Origin: CAG-1138 sp964495385
Lineage (GTDB): Bacteria; Bacillota; Clostridia; Christensenellales; CAG-917
Assembly: GCA_964495385.1 (NCBI GenBank)
Contig: CAZBVO010000021.1
Span: 1 to 26,498, forward strand
Direction of reading: 5' to 3'
DNA length: 26,498 nt
In this document: piece after piece, positions 23,372 to 26,498 of the stretch
Position numbering within the stretch: position 1 is the stretch's first letter
Layout of the letters: every line of letters starts with the position of its first letter
The notes under the pieces: model-generated
The model's database searches: none
What the model was told of the DNA's origin: nothing
Seen by the model: only the letters and a program-made list of their open reading frames with translations
Made by a program: the position numbers and the translations under genes

Positions 23372-23401
23372 TTGACAGGAAGGGGCGATATTATTTATAA
23401 T
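23372..23401 (+). promoter_or_regulatory. Strong sigma-A promoter of ftsA-ftsZ
   Basis: Consensus TTGACA (23372-23377) and consensus TATAAT (23396-23401) are 18 bases apart, preceded by an A/T-rich stretch (23328-23368) like an UP element. Predicted start is near 23408, 24 bases before the ftsA ATG. The frame open upstream from 23303 therefore lies outside the mRNA. Confidence 0.85.
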
Positions 23402-23431
23402 AATATCAAGAAACTTGCAAAGGAGAAAAGT

Positions 23432-24616
23432 ATGTCCGCAAAAGCCAACCTCGTTGCCGTTATGGATATCGGAAGCAAATCGGTCACCGTTTTGATAGGC
23501 GAAAAAACCGACGGCGGTATTTCAAGCATAAAGGGCATGGGTGAGTACGGCTACCAAGGCTTTTCTCAAGGCGAGTGGTTTGACCTTCCGGGGCTGAGGA
23601 GCGCAGTGGCTTCCGCTTTGAACATAGCGGAGGTGGAAGCAGGCGTCAAAGTTAAAAAACTTTACGTTGGCGTTCCGAGCGAATTTCTGGCGGTGGCAAC
23701 AAAAATCATCGCATACGAATTCAAGCGTCCGAGTCGCATAGGGACGGAACAAATCAACGCATTGTTTGCAAAGGGTGACGATTTCGAAGAAACCGCTCCG
23801 GGATTTTCGTCGGTGAACTGTTCGGCAATTTACTACGTTTTAGACGAGGGACCGAAGCGCATAATCGAGCCGAGGGGCTTGGTGGCCAAAAAAGTCACTG
23901 CGGAACTTTCGTATGTTCTGTGTGAAAAAGACTTTTTGAAGCTGTTTGACGGCTTGGCCGAAGACCTCGGTTTGAAGGAAATCGAATACATTCCGGAAGC
24001 ATGGGCCGAAGCTGTGGGATTGCTCAGGCCGGAGCAGAGGGACAGATACGCTTTGATCGTCGACGTCGGCTACATCACGGGCAGCGTTGCGGCGGTTAAG
24101 GGTGACGGACTTTTGAGTTTGTCGAGTTTTTCGCAAGGCGGAGGACACATTGCGGGAGACATAAGCGTTTTGTTGAACATTCCGTTTGACGTTGCCGAAA
24201 AGGTTCAGGAAAAAATCGACCTAAACCTCAACTATTCCGAGCAGGAATACATCGAGGTTTTCGACGAAAACGGCGAACCGCTTCGCATAAGTGCAAAAGA
24301 TGCCCGAGACATAGCGTATGCAAGGCTCGACTGCATTGCGGGAATAATTAAGCAAGCGTTTGAAATAGCATCCAAGGATTGCCCGGACTACGCAACGGTT
24401 TATCTGACGGGCGGTGGTCTTACGGCACTTAGGGGAGCCAAGGAATATCTTTCGGCTTCCACGGGAAGGCCTATTGAGGTTTTGACCTCGAATCTTCCTC
24501 GTTACGACAAGCCGTCGCTTGCCTCGACCATGGCACTTTTTGAGACGGCAAGCAAACTGGCACAACAAAGAAAATACGGATTTATTAAAAAACTACTTGA
24601 AAAATTTGGAGGATAA
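23432..24616 (+). CDS. ftsA: Cell division protein FtsA
   Basis: FtsA is an actin-like ATPase that tethers FtsZ to the membrane. The 394-residue protein shows the actin-fold phosphate loops DIGSKSVTVLIG (12-23) and VDVGYITGSVAAV, the adenosine motif YLTGGGLTALRGA, and a C-terminal amphipathic helix (KYGFIKKLLEKFGG) after a short linker, the expected membrane anchor. ATG 23432 has AAAGGAG six bases upstream and fits the promoter. It is followed by ftsZ after five bases, with GGAGG in the end of ftsA. The sequence is a divergent, Clostridia-type FtsA, but order and anchor make the call firm. Confidence 0.92.
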   Translation: MSAKANLVAVMDIGSKSVTVLIGEKTDGGISSIKGMGEYGYQGFSQGEWFDLPGLRSAVASALNIAEVEAGVKVKKLYVGVPSEFLAVATKIIAYEFKRPSRIGTEQINALFAKGDDFEETAPGFSSVNCSAIYYVLDEGPKRIIEPRGLVAKKVTAELSYVLCEKDFLKLFDGLAEDLGLKEIEYIPEAWAEAVGLLRPEQRDRYALIVDVGYITGSVAAVKGDGLLSLSSFSQGGGHIAGDISVLLNIPFDVAEKVQEKIDLNLNYSEQEYIEVFDENGEPLRISAKDARDIAYARLDCIAGIIKQAFEIASKDCPDYATVYLTGGGLTALRGAKEYLSASTGRPIEVLTSNLPRYDKPSLASTMALFETASKLAQQRKYGFIKKLLEKFGG

Positions 24617-24621
24617 ATATT

Positions 24622-25785
24622 ATGTTTGAAGCACCGGTAGATGTTGCAAAAATCAGAGTAATCGGCATTGGCGGAGGCGGCAACAACGCCGTTGACAGAA
24701 TGATCGACGCAGGTATCAAGAGCGCGGATTTCGTGGCTATGAACACCGACCTGCAGGTACTCAACAGAAGTAAGGCCGAACTTAGAGTTCAGCTTGGCAA
24801 AGAACTTACCAGAGGTCTCGGCGCAGGCGCCGATCCGACCGTCGGCGAAAATTCCGCTTTGGAATCCGTTGAAGAAATCAAACAGGTTTTGGAAGGAAAC
24901 GACCTCGTGTTCATCACTGCCGGTATGGGTGGCGGAACGGGCACCGGAGCTGCTCCGGTTGTTGCTCAACTTGCAAAAGATATGGGCATTTTGACGGTTG
25001 CAGTCGTTACCAAACCGTTCAACTTCGAAGGTAAGAGCCGTATGGTCAACGCCGAAATCGGTATCGAAAAACTTCGCAAGTACGTTGACACCCTTCTTAT
25101 TATCCCTAACGAAAAACTTTTGCAGGTAGTTCCGAAGGGAACCCCTATCGTTAAAGCATTCCAAGTTGCCGACGACGTTTTGCGTCAGGGCATCCAGGGC
25201 GTAAGCGACCTTATCGTCAACCCGGCACTTATCAACCTCGACTTTGCCGACGTTCGCACGGTTATGAAAAACAAAGGTCTCGCTCACATGGGTATCGGTT
25301 CCGGCAAAGGTGAAAACCGCACTCTCGAAGCAGTTCGTCAAGCAGTGCAGAGCCCGCTTCTCGAAACAGACATCGAAGGCGCAACCGGCGTTATCCTCAA
25401 CGTTACCGGCGGTTTGGATCTTGCCCTCAGCGAAGTCAACGAAGCATGCTGCTTGGTTCAGGACGTTGTTGACATCGGCGCCAACATCATCTTCGGTGCT
25501 TGCATCGATGCCGAACTTAAGGACGAAGTTATCGTCACCATCATCGCAACCGGCTTCACCGGCCACACCGAGGAAGAAGAGCATAAGGCTCCGGAAAAAC
25601 CGGTTGAACAACCTGCACCTCAAGCCGAGTTTAACGTGTTTGACATCATGGACAATGCCGCTCCGTCGGCTCCGGCAGCTCCGCAGGCCGCACCTGCTCA
25701 GCAGGACGGAACTCAGGTTATCCGCCTCAACAACCAAAATCAAAACGTGCCTGCTTTCCTCAGAAAGCTTCACGGCGACAACTAA
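24622..25785 (+). CDS. ftsZ: Cell division GTPase FtsZ
   Basis: FtsZ is the tubulin-like GTPase that forms the division ring. The 387-residue protein contains GIGGGGNNAV (15-24), the GTP signature GGGTGTG (103-109), the T7 synergy loop NLDFADV (205-211) with the catalytic Asp, and a disordered Pro/Ala/Gln linker (about 322-372). It ends in the conserved peptide VPAFLRK near 376-382, the docking site for FtsA and SepF, both encoded here. GGAGG lies eight to twelve bases upstream of the ATG. Codon use is strongly biased, as in tig, matching high expression. A hairpin terminator follows. Confidence 0.98.
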   Translation: MFEAPVDVAKIRVIGIGGGGNNAVDRMIDAGIKSADFVAMNTDLQVLNRSKAELRVQLGKELTRGLGAGADPTVGENSALESVEEIKQVLEGNDLVFITAGMGGGTGTGAAPVVAQLAKDMGILTVAVVTKPFNFEGKSRMVNAEIGIEKLRKYVDTLLIIPNEKLLQVVPKGTPIVKAFQVADDVLRQGIQGVSDLIVNPALINLDFADVRTVMKNKGLAHMGIGSGKGENRTLEAVRQAVQSPLLETDIEGATGVILNVTGGLDLALSEVNEACCLVQDVVDIGANIIFGACIDAELKDEVIVTIIATGFTGHTEEEEHKAPEKPVEQPAPQAEFNVFDIMDNAAPSAPAAPQAAPAQQDGTQVIRLNNQNQNVPAFLRKLHGDN

Positions 25786-25797
25786 CATTCGATTGGG

Positions 25798-25830
25798 TCG
25801 GATCGCTCGGCAGGGCGGTCCGATTTTTTT
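25798..25830 (+). terminator. Terminator after ftsZ
   Basis: TCGGATCGCT (25798-25807) pairs with GGCGGTCCGA (25814-25823), with two G-T pairs, around CGGCAG, followed by seven T. Confidence 0.85.
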
Positions 25831-26041
25831 GCGGTTCTTTTGCGGTTGAAGTTGATTTATCGGTAAAACGTTGCCGTTTGCGTTTTGCGGCTTACTTAAT
25901 TGCGGTTACAAAACCGCTTGAGGTTGTGGCGCCTAATTAAAAACGTCGCCGAAATTTTTTGACGGGGCAGTGGCAATACCGGAATTGCTCAGTTGTTAAA
26001 ATTGAAGGTTTTTGACTAAAATTACATCGCTTTTATTTTTG
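25831..26041. other. Intergenic region after ftsZ, no supported gene
   Basis: No open frame with a plausible start is seen. Four copies of TTGCGGYT occur at 25829-25910, two as a near-tandem pair at 25829-25846, and a small hairpin GCGGTT-ACAA-AACCGC lies at 25902-25917. Neither has a clear role. Confidence 0.5.
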
Positions 26042-26070
26042 TTGACAAACGCCAAAAGATTGCATATAAT
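26042..26070 (+). promoter_or_regulatory. Consensus sigma-A promoter in intergenic DNA
   Basis: TTGACA (26042-26047) and TATAAT (26065-26070) are both perfect and exactly 17 bases apart, the strongest promoter in the window by consensus. Predicted start is near 26077. No gene follows; a terminator hairpin does. Confidence 0.85.
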
Positions 26071-26076
26071 ACTGTC

Positions 26077-26145
26077 AAACCCAAAGCAAACATAAGTTTC
26101 TTTTTCCCACAAGGTTATATAGTTACTTGTGGGAATTCTTTTTTT
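26077..26145 (+). ncRNA. Predicted small RNA of about 70 nt, or terminated leader RNA
   Basis: The interval runs from the predicted start of a consensus promoter to the T-run of a strong terminator, with no room for a reading frame. The first 27 nt are purine-rich and unpaired by eye (GCAAACATAAG), the rest is the terminal hairpin. I do not recognise a known RNA class: it lacks marks of 6S, SRP RNA, tmRNA, RNase P or common riboswitches. It could be a stand-alone sRNA or the attenuated leader of a gene beyond the window. Confidence 0.5.
26104..26145 (+). terminator. Strong terminator hairpin downstream of the intergenic promoter
   Basis: TTCCCACAAG (26104-26113) pairs perfectly with CTTGTGGGAA (26126-26135) around a 12-base loop, followed by TTCTTTTTTT (26136-26145). 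Confidence 0.85.
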
Positions 26146-26158
26146 AGGTTTTATTCTC

Positions 26159-26195
26159 TACGGGCTCAAACATTTACCCGTAAGGATTTTTTTTT
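26159..26195 (+). terminator. Possible second, weaker terminator
   Basis: TACGGG (26159-26164) pairs with CCCGTA (26177-26182) around another 12-base loop; AGGA then nine T follow. The four-base gap before the T-run and short stem make it weaker than the hairpin before it. It may back up the first terminator. Confidence 0.4.
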
Positions 26196-26196
26196 G

Positions 26197-26498
26197 TGAT
26201 ACCACGTATGCACAATCTTTTGATTGTTTCGCTTTGCCTTGATTGTTTTTTTAAGCTTGTTGATTTTGGATGGTTTTTGGGTTTGTAGCGTTGTTTTGGT
26301 AAACGTCTGTTTCGTTTTGACGGAATCTTTTTAAGTTTGACTGTTGATAGTTCGGATACGTTGTCGGTTTTTGCCGACTGAGTGGGTTACGTCTCAAAAA
26401 TGTTAGGTTTGCCGTTTTTTTGCGGACAAATTCAATCAAAACTAAAGAGTTTTCAAATAACGATTGACTTATTCGGTTCCGTTTGTTACCATAAAATC
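26197..26498. other. Non-coding tail of the window, no supported gene
   Basis: The plus strand is rich in T and G with no convincing reading frame. A 62-codon frame on the minus strand (26439-26251) has Asn/Gln/Lys-rich, low-complexity content and is probably chance. Small hairpins include CAATC-TTTT-GATTG (26212-26226) and GTCGG/CCGAC (26363-26378). A promoter-like pair, TTGACT (26464-26469) and TACCAT (26487-26492), 17 apart, may serve a gene past the edge. Confidence 0.45.

Noticed and set aside
26251..26439. A 62-codon minus-strand frame in the terminal intergenic region
   Set aside because: Asn/Gln/Lys-rich low complexity with no ribosome binding site; fits chance in A/C-rich sequence.

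Overview
The window looks like a chromosomal core region of a Gram-positive bacterium of the Bacillota, most likely a Clostridia-type anaerobe. The signs are AGGAGG-type ribosome binding sites, consensus sigma-A promoters, an RqcH/FbpA gene, a SepF plus FtsA plus DivIB-type divisome, and a DNPR-type (meso-diaminopimelate) MurE. I see no insertion sequence, prophage, CRISPR array, tRNA or rRNA. Assignment below class level is not supported by what I can see.

Layout. (1) 96-2235 (+): sepF-lspA-rluD, overlapping by one base at each junction, with a promoter at 24-52 and a shared convergent terminator. (2) 2289-3983 (-): rqcH, reading toward rluD. (3) 4199-10249 (+): tig-clpP-clpX-lon-engB, a protein folding and degradation operon. 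It diverges from rqcH through two promoters with identical -35 and -10 hexamers and spacer length. (4) 10371-11003 (-): an unrecognised 210-residue cysteine- and threonine-rich protein with a promoter resembling sporulation sigma-E/sigma-K sites. (5) 11131-11859 (+): a metallophosphoesterase. (6) 12260-23266 (+): the division and cell wall (dcw) cluster: mraZ, rsmH, an ftsL-like gene, a PASTA-bearing penicillin-binding protein, murE, mraY, murD, ftsW, murA, ftsQ. (7) 23432-25785 (+): ftsA-ftsZ from their own strong promoter. (8) 25831-26498: no convincing gene, but a consensus promoter followed at once by a strong terminator hairpin, predicting a small RNA of about 70 nt.

How the genes work together. 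RqcH adds C-terminal alanine tails to stalled nascent chains, and in Bacillus subtilis such tails are degraded by ClpXP. Here rqcH lies back to back with trigger factor, ClpP, ClpX and Lon. The dcw cluster makes peptidoglycan precursors (MurA, MurE, MurD, MraY), polymerises them at the septum (FtsW plus the PBP) and builds the divisome (FtsZ, FtsA, SepF, FtsQ, the FtsL-like protein). MurF, MurG, MurB and MurC are not in the window. Terminators and promoters split the cluster into probable units: mraZ-rsmH-ftsL, pbp, murE to ftsQ, and ftsA-ftsZ. Direct AAAGTGG repeats upstream of mraZ are probable MraZ autoregulatory sites.

The points most worth following are the 210-residue gene with a sporulation-type promoter, the predicted small RNA after ftsZ, and the long disordered tails on SepF and the FtsL-like protein, which share a short motif.
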